This document shows, one piece after another, positions 33,745-43,985 of a stretch of DNA of 64,000 nt (positions are counted from its first letter, which is position 1; each line of letters opens with the position of its first letter). The stretch spans positions 10,655,692 through 10,719,691 of the forward strand of contig NC_083871.1 in assembly GCF_032452875.1 (NCBI RefSeq), given 5' to 3'. Below the pieces are notes generated by a model. That model saw only the letters and a list, made by a program, of their open reading frames with translations, did not search any database and had not been told where the DNA came from. The position numbers and the translations under genes are program-made. Source of the DNA: Bos javanicus. Its lineage: Eukaryota; Chordata; Mammalia; Artiodactyla; Bovidae.

Positions 33745-34230
33745 TTTTAAAGGTAATTTCTTACAGATGTATGCCATTCTTTTCAACTGTCACATACTAG
33801 TCCATACTATCAAGGTCTGTCTGGTCACCCCCTACTGATGAACACTTGGTTATTTCCATGTTTTCCACTATTAGCAGAAAGTTTCTTAGTTATAACTCCT
33901 TTGCACTAACTAATACCAGGGTTTCTCTGAGAAATGAAAATGCCTGGTCACTGAATATATGTGTTTTCAGTTTTAATAAACACAGTCAAACTGCTTCCAA
34001 AATGCTGTACCAACTGATACTCCCTCTAGACGTATCTGAGACTATCCATGTCTCAACGGTCTCAACACCACCCGGCATTACCAAACTTTTCTTGGTTTGT
34101 TTTGCTTGCCTCAAATTTGATGGAAGAAGGATTTCAGTATTGTGTGGCTTTTCATTTCTGATCATAGTGATGCTTGGACAGCTTTTCATACTGATTAACC
34201 GGTTATTTTTCTACACGTTCACAACTCATC
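33745..34230 (-). repeat. Probable old L1 fragment, antisense
   Basis: Text such as atgaacacttggttatttcc and caaactgcttccaaaatgct resembles the antisense 3' part of old L1. The open frame over 33846-34304 is incidental. Confidence 0.5.
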
Positions 34231-34303
34231 ATTTTAATAACCAAAGAACAGCAACAATCTCACTGCACTGTATTGGGAAGAATCCATGTTTTTCCTGTCT
34301 TTA

Positions 34304-34351
34304 AACACACACACAAACAAACACACAGACACACATACACACGCACACAAC
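34304..34351. repeat. Imperfect CA microsatellite
   Basis: CA repeats broken by CAAA and CAGA units. Confidence 0.85.
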
Positions 34352-34699
34352 TGGCCATTTTCCATTCCCAGTATTTTAGCACCTCTCCTAAATTCCGTGA
34401 ATCCTCAAAGGTTACCTGGGGCTCAGCTATTGCAGCCACAAGTTCTTGCAATGCCCTCAGATATAATTTCTCACTCTGGGACAAATTCAACAAGACTAAA
34501 GTAAACAACCACTTTCTTCTCCAAACTGATAACTGCTCTCTACTTATTTATTTCGGCTTCTCCTTTTCTGCTCTCAATGAGTAACCAAGTCCTCTCATTC
34601 TTTCTTCACAATTTCTCCTTACTTGCTGTTTAACCACCATGCTCCTTCTGTACTATGGCCCTGGTTATCTCATTCCCAAACTACTGGAGCAGCGGCCCC
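34352..34699. other. Intronic interval, nothing recognised
   Basis: No repeat or gene named. Confidence 0.5.
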
Positions 34700-34805
34700 T
34701 CTGACTGACGCGAAGTCGTGGCCGACTCTTCGCGACCCCGTGCACCACGGCCGCCAGGCATCCCTGTCCCTCGCCATCTCCCAGAGTGGCGCCTGCAGTC
34801 TGCAC
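34700..34805 (-). repeat. BovB LINE 3'-end fragment, CpG-rich
   Basis: Antisense BovB 3' end: gtggccgactcttcgcgacc, then ggccgccaggcatccctgtc and ccatctcccagagtgg. It is unusually CpG-rich for a repeat copy. Confidence 0.65.
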
Positions 34806-35685
34806 ATCGCCAGCAGAACTTAATCCCCTACAGTGGTAACGTCAGCCACCACCCGAAAGCCTGCCATACTTCCTAGACCCTATGGGACCAAGGCCATTTA
34901 TCTCCTGATCAACCAGCTTCTTGTTATCTCTTTGTTTCTTGTGCTGTGTGTAACTCGTCTCAGAGTAGCACCTTCAAAATACTATACAACTGCTACTTTC
35001 CTCAAGAAGTGAGTCCTGGGTCTTCCCTCTGAATTCCTGCAGCCTTTGTCATTTTGTGACACAGGACACTGTCATACACTGCCTTATGTGATGACTACTC
35101 AGATATTTTATTTCCTCTTTCTAGATTTTAAACTATTAGTTATGTTTATATAACATCCACATTATTCAGCATAGTGGCTTCCACATTCTGCTGCACAAGT
35201 ACTTATAGAATAAATTAGATACAAAACTATATTTCTTTAGTAGACAGGTCTTCTTGTTCCCATTTAAAGCATGCCAGTAAAAGCTGATGCATTTGAAGTA
35301 CATCAAATATTAGCCTAGTTTAAAAAATACCATTTCATTTTGGTCAGCTGCCATCAGGAGACCATGACTAAAAATTGAGGGAAAATGCACAGATGTTAAA
35401 TATGCTATATTATTTCTAGGGCTTTCACTTCTCAGCTGCACCAGTACACATTGGAAAACTAGTAAAATCAACTCCTTAAACTATGATGACACATTGTGTG
35501 TTCTATACTTAGAAATTTCAGAGATAAAAGTTGATAGATTTGACTTTCCAGAGAATCTGAAGTTTTTTTTTTTTTATAGTAATTAAGGAGATAACTTATA
35601 AATATCATCAGCAAGAGACAGAAGGAAGTGCAAAAGGAGTTTTATGGTCAACAAAGCCCAAAGCAGAAGGTACGGCTTTAGAGAT
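34806..35685. other. Intronic interval, perhaps an L2 3' end at 35060-35225
   Basis: The T-rich text at 35090-35225 ending acttatagaataaatta weakly resembles an L2 3' end. A T-run lies at 35563-35574. Otherwise nothing recognised. Confidence 0.4.
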
Positions 35686-35689
35686 ACCG

Positions 35690-35845
35690 ATGCTCCATGT
35701 TATGCGGCAGCTGGGATGGGAGGGGAGTCTGGGGGAGAATGGATCCATATGTATGTATGGCTGAGTCTCCTAGCTGCCCACCTAAAACTGTCACATTGTT
35801 AACTGGCTATACCCCAATGCAAAATGAAACGTTTTTAAAACTAGA
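35690..35845 (+). repeat. L1 3' end
   Basis: Sense: gggatgggaggggagtctgg, agaatggatccatatgtatg, then taactggctataccccaatg and an A-rich end. This is an L1 3' untranslated type common in mammals. Confidence 0.75.
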
Positions 35846-35934
35846 ATAGTATACATGAGAGTAACTGGAAAGTACACAGGTGAACAGTTACATCCTTTAT
35901 GTCTTTAGGATGGTGGACTGCTTATAAAATATAC

Positions 35935-36080
35935 ATTTTTAACTCATTTGATTTGCACATTTTAATCTTTGTTTTTTACAGATAAGGAAATGGAGGCTCA
36001 AAGAAACTAAGTGTCTTGCTCAGGTCACCTGGCTCAGGTCACCAGGAATCTTGATGCCACGGACTCTCTCCACAACAATT
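35935..36080 (+). repeat. MIR SINE
   Basis: Sense core: acagataaggaaatggaggc, tcaaagaaactaagtgtctt and gctcaggtcac, which is duplicated in tandem. Confidence 0.7.
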
Positions 36081-36439
36081 AAATAAAATGAAATAAGCAG
36101 ACAGTGTCTCCTGAACTGTAAGATCTTTCAGTATTTTAGCACTTCCCCAAATCCACTGAGGCGCTGCTTCCTAAGGCTCCATACAAAGCAAATACACAAT
36201 TATGTGCGTTCCCCTCCTCCATGTCCCCAGCCACACCTGTGTGATTAATGAATGAAAACATGAAGTCTGCAAGGTGATTTTGGTAATGTAAGATCAGCTC
36301 ATAAAGTACAAGCCAAGGACCAAAGCCGAACCTCAAATCCTTCAGGCTGGGGTTGCTAAGCTCTCATTCCTTTAATCCTGTGTGCATCTGTGACCCTTGG
36401 AGCCCCTCCTGCACCTCCTTCACCTCCTTTATATATCTC

Positions 36440-36990
36440 ACAGGAAAGGTCTGACTGGGACAGGAAAAGGGCAGGGCACAACCTTTAAAAGACTGGCGTA
36501 GTCCAAGGACAGGACATAAACTGATAAGAACCGACTGGGGCCAAGATGGCAGACTCAACTTCCACTTGACCTCGAGCCTCAGTATATGCTCAATGTAACA
36601 CACCCCAGGGCCATGACGGTTCCAAGGATGACCACAAAAGGTCAAAAAGTGGGCAGTGACCCAGTTCCTGGAAATCCCCACCCCATCCCCCAAATAGCTG
36701 GAAAGTTCCTCCTACTCATTAGCCTACGTAATTACCCAGCCTAGCCTATAAAAACTGACAACCCCACACCCTTGGGCCTCTTGTGCCTCTCTTGCCTTCC
36801 AAGATGGCCTGTATTCTCTCCATGGAGTGTGCTTCCTTCCTGAATAAACCTTCTTTCTCTTTACTAGGGCTCACTCTTGAATTCTTTCCTGAGTGAAGCC
36901 AAGAACCCACACTGGGCAGCCATCCTAGGGACTTGGACGTGACCATCCTCTCGCACCTCACTCTCTTTCCTACAATATGACTGCTTGCAG
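36440..36990 (+). mobile_element. Solo LTR of an endogenous retrovirus (probable ERV1 type)
   Basis: The layout is that of a single retroviral LTR: a U3-like part, a TATA-type box (cctataaaaactgac, about 36744-36758), a polyadenylation signal aataaa at 36842-36847 about 90 bases later, and a T-rich U5. No internal retroviral coding region flanks it, so it is a solo LTR left by recombination. Two YY1-like ccaagatggc words lie near 36539 and 36799. It is in plus orientation, opposite to CDK6. The exact ends and family are uncertain. Confidence 0.6.
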
Positions 36991-37059
36991 CACATGACCT
37001 GGGTGTCCCGTAAGTTTCTGAAGGTATTCTTCTTTGCCTATTTTTAGTTCTCTCTAGTC

Positions 37060-37118
37060 CTGAGATGGCACAGAGCTTTGCATATAGAAGGTGTGCAATA
37101 AACGTTTATTGGATTGAA
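37060..37118 (+). repeat. L2 LINE 3'-end remnant
   Basis: gcacagagctttgcatatag followed by gtgcaataaacgtttattgg is the typical L2 end. Confidence 0.55.
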
Positions 37119-37872
37119 TAGCTTAGTTGACATAGATCCTTACTTGACAAATATGTAAGTAGTTGCGCAAGAAGCTACCAGGAAAATAGAATAAGGGACA
37201 AGGATTTTGACAGCACATGAACATGACTGAAATGAAATAGGTAGACAAATTCCAACTCTCCGTAGAGGAAAAAAAAAAATACATGTGGAATGAGGCTGTA
37301 TTTAAAGAGAATAAAATGTTAAGAATGAAAGTTCTAGCAAAGAAAGCATTCCAGGATTCTGGGGTTAGGTAAGTAAAAACAAGGGCAAAGTTCAAACTAA
37401 CACTGCTTTTAGAGGAATGTGCAAGTAAGTACAGTAACTTATCCAAACCAACAACAAAATGTTTTAAGTATAGGTCTTTAAAATAGTGAATAATTAGAAA
37501 TAAGAACAAAACCACAGTTATATGGTTTTTGGAAAGCCCCCTGGACCAGAATACCAGGGCTTGGGATACAGTTCTAGGACTAGTCCAAATTGCATGACTG
37601 TCAGCACATTACTCATCTTTTTTTTTAACTCACATCCTTAAACGTAATGTCCAATGTCTAGACGACATTCCAAGGTATTTTCTAATTTTGAAAATTTTAC
37701 CATTTCCCTAATTTGTATATAAGTGATACCTTCAAGCTATTATAAATGGCTGCTCAAGTAGGTTAAAAATGATTCTTCTGGTTTTGGACACTTCAAACTA
37801 GGTAAACCTAGTTTAGATTCTACTAGGTAAACCTTGTCAACTTCTCAAGATTTCAAGTTGAACTGGCTCTAA
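37119..37872. other. AT-rich intronic interval, nothing recognised
   Basis: The minus-strand open frame at 37123-37515 is composed of hydrophobic residues from T-rich sequence and has no family resemblance. No repeat named. Confidence 0.5.
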
Positions 37873-38205
37873 ATGGAGTCCCTTGAACTGCGAGATGAAA
37901 CCAGTCAATTCTAAATGAAATCAACCCTGAATATTCATTGGAGGGACTCACACTGAAGCTGAAGCTCCAATACTTTGGCCACCTGATTCAAAGAGCCGAT
38001 GACTCACTGGAAAAGACCCCGATGCTGGCAAAGACTGAAGGCAAAAGGAGAAAAGGGAGGCAGATGATGAGATGGTTAGACAGCATCATCGACTCAACAG
38101 GTATGAATCTGAGCAAATTCCGGGAGACAGTGAAGGACAGAAGGGCCTGGTATGCTGCAGTCCATGGGGTCGCAGGGAGTTGGACACAACTTGGCAACTG
38201 AACAA
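37873..38205 (+). repeat. BovB LINE 3' end, old
   Basis: Sense: gtcccttgaactgcgagatg, ctccaatactttggccacct, gttggacacaacttggcaac. The frame is broken. Confidence 0.85.
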
Positions 38206-39060
38206 GAAAGGGCAAAGTGGGAATAGGATGGATGCACATGATCTACTATAGAGTCATGGTGACAAAACCCTACTACAGTAAGCCATTTCTGAAGAGAAAT
38301 GAAACAAAGCGACGGACTTATGTCACACTCTGGACAACGTCCTAGCCACCTTTAGGGACCTAATGGAACAGCTAGAATGTTGGTTTTAAAAATCTGTCCT
38401 GTTATTCTTGCAATGCAAATTTTGAGTGTCTTCTGATAGGTTTCTGCAAGCTCTGTTTTGGTTCAATCCAGCTTTCACAACATAAAAATACCTGGCATAA
38501 ATGAAGTTTTAAAAAAAGGACTTAATGATATTTAATGATAGTTTATAATGGTTTATTAAAACTATTCCTAGGTTTTAAAGTAGAGTATGGATTACCACTT
38601 AAACAACTATAAAGTATATCTTCTATATGGGTGTCATATTTGATTCTTACAGAAGTTGATATTAAAAATTACAGCCTGGGAGGTCACTCTAATTTTTACA
38701 AAGGAAGAAGACACAGGTTCTAAAACCTATAGAACACTAAATAAACAAAAAGAAATTCCAGGGGTAGTTTCTAAATTGCTTGGAGGAACAATATAATACA
38801 ATAACTCCTTCAAAATGCTAAAATTTTATTTTCAGTGGTCTCTAACAATCATTATTTGTTCTCAAATAAAGGCATGAGATACTAAGTCACAAGAAAAACT
38901 GCTAAGAAGTCTAAAGTAACAGTGAATCTCCTATGTCAGATGCTGGATTATTAATGATATTTTAAGAAGAAAAAGGGTATTGGGATAAATTTGTGTTATA
39001 AACTAAGCTGGGTTCTTATTCACAACTGCTTTAAAGTTTCTCTGTCATTCTCCCAAAATT

Positions 39061-39116
39061 AAAAAAAAAAAAAAAAGCGGCGCGGGGGTGGGTGGGGTGG
39101 GGTGGGAAGAAGGGGC
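39061..39116 (+). other. A-run followed by a G-quadruplex motif
   Basis: An A run of about 18 bases precedes 39084-39107, which has five G-runs of three to five separated by single T. This fits the strict quadruplex pattern with one-base loops, on the strand opposite to the CDK6 transcript. Confidence 0.85.
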
Positions 39117-39715
39117 AGGATCTTTTCACTGCAGAGAAGAAAATTTAACTAGAGACTATCCTAATGTGGAATTCTTTCTCAGTGACAATTCAGCAACAAC
39201 AATCACAGCCGGTGATGATTTACAGATCCGTGAGGAAAATCAGAAAAAGCACTGATCACATGGGCAGTCCTCTTCACTTTCTATAGACTGTTACATTCGA
39301 GAATCAAGCTGTAGCTTTGAAAACACACTATATTCCTGAATGGTCTAAAAGTAAACCTGCAGAAATAAGAATATATGCTCTTTAACTCTGAATATAATTT
39401 TAGAGGTGTTAAACAAAACACAATATATGTACTGAGCAGCCAATATCTAGTGAACAGTTTTCTTTCTGCATCCTATCATTGACACCATGGGATTTAACAA
39501 TAATAAAATTACACGTACCTGTCTTCATTTTGATTCTGATTTTATACACTTAGAGGCTTATAATAATTAAAATTATAAAAATGAATTGCCTAATGGCCTG
39601 GAGGGCATGGAAATGCTAAAACATTTATGTAAATAGGACTTACTCATTAAATAGCACTGACAAAGATATATAAATTATATTTAATTCCATTACGATGACT
39701 TAGATGAAAACAGTC

Positions 39716-39840
39716 TAATGGATTGTGCAAGAGTCCCGAATCTAGCTCCTGTGAACTTCGGCAAGTCACTCATGAGCTGGTGGTGCCAGCTGCCTCCATC
39801 TGTAAAACGAGGACAGGGCTACTTCTCAACTCTGAGACAA
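39716..39840 (-). repeat. MIR SINE fragment
   Basis: Antisense core: gtgaacttcggcaagtcact, then cctccatctgtaaaacgagg. Confidence 0.6.
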
Positions 39841-41314
39841 TGTCTCAGGCTCAGTTTTGACAAGTCTCCCCCAGAATTTAATCTTTTTAAAAAAACCCAA
39901 ATTCAACCAAGAGATAAAGGTATAAGAAATGTTCATTTTTCTGAAACGTGCACATTGGATAATGTCTTCCGATGGCGTTGCAGGTGCTGAACTATACGAC
40001 TGTTCATGAAAATAGTCATGCTTATTGATTCACTAGGCTTGTGTCTACATGAGAGACAGCGCTGAGGGTAAACAGGGGATAAGTCCTGGGGAAAAGAATG
40101 CAGTGAGTCATTAAGACTAGAAGTGAAACGAAATGCTATACCAAATCCCATCGAAACTTCGGGACTTAAAATGAGAAACTACTTTTTCCCATGAGAACTC
40201 GGCAATTACAAATTCTAACGAATGCTAGGAAAATGTTTTCAAGTTCTTAGCTGATGTGTTTACATGCAAGTGTCTTCAATGAAATATGCCATTTCATGAA
40301 ATATGGCCACTATTAATTAATGCCAAAACCAAGAGAATTTTTACGGAATTCCATATTATGAACACATGACTACCACAGTGGTTCGTCGTGACTGGTGTTA
40401 TGATTCTGAATACCATAGGAGTTAGTAATGACCCGGCGCCTTCCCATGAAATTCGAGCCAATGTTTTTGGACTAATTGGCTCATTGTTGTTCACTAAATT
40501 GGTATTTTCTCTGCTATTCTGTCTCCAATCATCGGATATTCCTCCAGAGCCTGCATTGTCTTCAGGTATGTGCTCCTACTGAGGCCCGACATTGTACCTT
40601 AGATCTTGAAATCAGGCCTAAGAAACAGTAGAACAGTTCTAAGCAACCAAAAGCTACAATTTAGTTTCTCTATGTTCTTGTTTTTAACTTACCTAAGAAT
40701 CTACTTTATGGTGAATACATCCACTCCTGAATATCAAATTGTGACTTTTAACGACTTAATAAAATTATGTACTTCAATATTCAGCTAAGCTCCAAGACCA
40801 TCACTGATTACCCCCTAAATCAGGGCTCAGTAGTCTGAGGAATAGAAAAACTTAAATGTAGTCTACATTTACAAGAGAAAAAGAGATTTCAGAGTTAGGG
40901 ACTACTGCACCTTTACGTATACTTCACTGACTCTTCTTTGCGATCTAATATTTAAAAAGTTATAAATACCTAAAGGAGTTATTTTCTCTAAATCTAATTA
41001 TCTTGAAATTAACATTCAGAAATACTTTAAGGTATTTCTACATATACTTAAAACTGGACAAGAAGACCATTTTTTAACACTGGAATCTCTTGCTGTAACA
41101 GGGCCAACGAAAACTGGTACATCAAATTCACAGCCTGACGTCGTGGCAAAAGCTGACTGCGGCCCTTGTTGAAGAAAGTGATCTCCAGCCCAGATTGGTG
41201 GTGGTTCCTTCCTACTCCCTGCTGTCAACCAGACCAGGGAACCTATCTGTTGCTGCTGAGATTGGCTCTACTGAGTCAGCCCATCGAATGATATGAACAG
41301 TTCACCTGGGAAGG

Positions 41315-41425
41315 AGAGACTGGAGTTCTGCCTCTGCTTCACTGTGAGGTCTTGGACCGGTCCCGGTGGTTCCGTTACCTAATCTAGAAAATTAAGGTCT
41401 CAGACTAATGATGCCTTAGGACTGA
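41315..41425 (-). repeat. MIR SINE fragment
   Basis: Antisense core: cttcactgtgaggtcttgga, then ccgttacctaatctagaaaa. Confidence 0.55.
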
Positions 41426-42049
41426 AATAGCTCTAACATTCATGGCTGACAACACTTCCAAGCTCTCCTTGGTGATCACACCACCTCTTCTTCCATACAG
41501 GACGAGATGAAGTCTAGATAATACGACAGTGTTACTTCTACTATTACTCTGATGGGAGCTTCTAGCCCTCACTTAAAGTTCTTTTAAATGGTGCCAGAAT
41601 TTTCTGTAGTAATGTTAAGGACTCAGGACAATCCAAGGATGATTTTTCCCTTCACTGCCTTGTCTGTGTGCAATCACACAGGTGAGCATCACCTCAGATC
41701 TCCTATCTTCATCCTGGTTGACCACTGTCAGAACTCGAGTCTGAGAGAGAAATACTCAGGTCCTCAAGCAAAATGGAATCCTTTTCAGAAAAGTCCTAAG
41801 TACACAAATACGGACCCAATACCTGTTGGGGTTAAAACACGGTAACGAACCGTTCTCTCCTCCCCACCCCCCAGTTTTAATGATGAGCCCAAATGAGTAA
41901 GTTTTAATAAACAAAATTTCACATGCAACTGTCTCATTCACCCTTCCCTCCATGCTGGCAATCAGATTTTCACCAGACAAATCTACCCCAAAGCACAGAA
42001 TGTGCTTACAAAGGTTAGTCAGGACTCTATTTGCATCACAGCAGCTTAA

Positions 42050-42900
42050 TCATTTCAATCTTTAAAAAAACAAAACAGAACAGTTTTTGGAAGCCTCTAA
42101 TTTATTTTCGAGTTTCTTTTCTCATCTTGGACTGCCCTTCTCCTCAGAAACTGGTTCTCATTTCCCAAAAGCTCTTGCTTGTGTTCTAAAAGCCGCCATC
42201 ACTCTTCGGAGAAGACGGCTTGACAAAAGTCAGTCAGCAAGATGGATCTCTTTGGAAATGGAAGCCGTCTGGAGTCCACCGATTTTAATGGCTCCGGTTT
42301 GAACCGAAGAAGAGTTTATTGCCACTCTGGTCCCCTTCCCTGTGGGCAGTAAATTACCAACGATTAAAGAGCCAGTTTCCCCTCACCCTCTCTGCCCCCA
42401 CCACCCTGCTCTGCTCCCGGCAAAAACAAAAACGAAAAAAGAAAAAAACACTGCCCGGGAGGACAAAACCTGCCACCAAGGCAGCAGCGCTGCGGTAATT
42501 TCCCCAGGCATTATGATTGATGACGATCAGCAGAGCGTGGGATAATGGCTCCCCTTAATTTACCGGTCCCTTTGAAGGGTTAAAATATGGCAGATGTTGA
42601 TAGCTGACACTCCTTGCTAACAGGAAAGACGCATCGCTGGGGGCCCCCTTCTAGGCTTTCCCTTCCCCGCAGCTGTCTGTGTAGAGCAAATTGTATCCAC
42701 TTGTTTAACCTCGGGGAACGTCTGGAGGGGACCCAGTGCCACAAGGGTACCTTTTTTTTTTTAACGGTCATTTCCTCTCTGGTGTAACTTGCATGACAGT
42801 ATGTGACAAGCAGAAATTAATGGGGACACTGCTGTGCCAATTTCTCCTGAATTGCTGACACTGGCTACAGGCTGCCTGTTTGCCACCCAGCCAAGACCTC
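42050..42900. promoter_or_regulatory. Candidate conserved noncoding element
   Basis: No repeat is present. The text is of the kind found in vertebrate developmental enhancers: TGATTGAT (PBX/HOX-type) at 42514-42521, ccttaatttaccgg, cttttgaagggttaaaatat-like blocks and TAAT cores near one another. Conservation and function are inferred from composition and motif density only; I cannot align it here. Confidence 0.35.
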
Positions 42901-43807
42901 ACATGAAACATGGCGAGGGGCCCACAGCTCTATTCACCAACAAGCCAGCTGGTCAGTGATGAGAGGAGCCGAAACAATGTGGAGCGCACAAACCAGGAAG
43001 AAAACGCTTTACAAACCGCTTCCAACCAAGGAGGTGAGGTTTGCTGTGAGTTCATATGCCGGTTTATTTCCCTGAGTGGCAAACTGCAGAACCCCAGTCT
43101 CCACAGTACTTTGGGTAGAAGAAGGATTCCTCTCCCAAAGCCTTCTCAGGTACAAGCTCGGGGAAGAACATCCTTCAGGCACAAGGAAGCCATGTGAGAT
43201 CTGTCTCCAAGGATGCTTTTCCAATAGGCCCACAAGCCAGAAGGGTATCTCTTGCCTCTAGCGAACTACCATGGGGCTGCCCAGTTTAAAAATTCTATGC
43301 ATGGGGTATTCTTTCCCCTCTTTCTCACATATACAAGTACATGCACAAAAGAATCTCCAGTTCAAGCCCGTTAATCCTCTGCAACGTTTTGCAAGGTTGG
43401 GGAATCTGCCCCCATCTTGGCAAGATTCACTTTCTCCTCTTTCTGTAATCAGGATTCAAGCTCAGTCGGTGGGCACTTAAATGGTGTCTCTGTTATAGAC
43501 TTGGCCATGCTGATTTCGGCCCAGAAGAACAAATCAAGGCACATACTTTTTTTTTTTTTTTTTAAAGGGAGGGAAGGGCAAGCAGAAACATCACCTAACT
43601 GACATTGTGTATGACTCAAAAGTTGAAGGTGAGAGATGGAACGCTGGAATGGGAAAACTGTACTGGTAAGTGTTTTTTAATAAACTGGGAGGCCTTCAGG
43701 GCATGTGCCTCAGAAAGGCACAACAAAGGGCGCCTCAATTTTGGGTTTGGGCACAGCATGGAGTGAGACTGGGGTGCTCTGAAGGAGCAGATACTCATAA
43801 AAACAGC
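42901..43807. other. Intronic interval, nothing recognised; T-run 43549-43563
   Basis: Open frames at 42910-43261 overlap on both strands and show no domain. No repeat family named. Confidence 0.5.
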
Positions 43808-43985
43808 AATCTGAGGACTGTCCTGGTGGTCCAGGTGCTAAGACTCCACACTCCCAATGCAGGAGTCCTGGGTTCTATCCCTGTTCGGGGGAAGCACATC
43901 CCAGAACATTCCACAAATAAAGCTGCAATGAAGATCGAAGATCCCGCGTGCAGCAACTAAGACCTGGGACGGACAAATTATAAAT
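43808..43985 (+). repeat. CHR-2-like SINE
   Basis: Sense: gaggactgtcctggtggtcc, gtcctgggttctatccctgt, gaagatcccgcgtgcagcaa. Confidence 0.75.

Larger units (their letters stand above)
38206..42049. other. Intronic interval free of young ruminant repeats
   Basis: Mostly unique AT-rich sequence, containing only two MIR pieces and a G-quadruplex motif (listed separately). The text at 40140-40570 looks like ordinary unique intron. No exon seen. Confidence 0.55.

Noticed and set aside
33846..34304. 152-codon plus-strand open frame
   Set aside because: Overlaps probable antisense old L1 sequence and has no domain.
37123..37515. Hydrophobic 130-codon minus-strand frame
   Set aside because: T-rich sequence gives Leu/Phe-rich translation; no family resemblance and no ruminant gene known there.
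40684..40698. Possible recursive splice site (minus strand TTAG|GTAAGT)
   Set aside because: The GTAAGT is good but the upstream tract is not pyrimidine-rich, and one isolated match in 50 kb is expected by chance.
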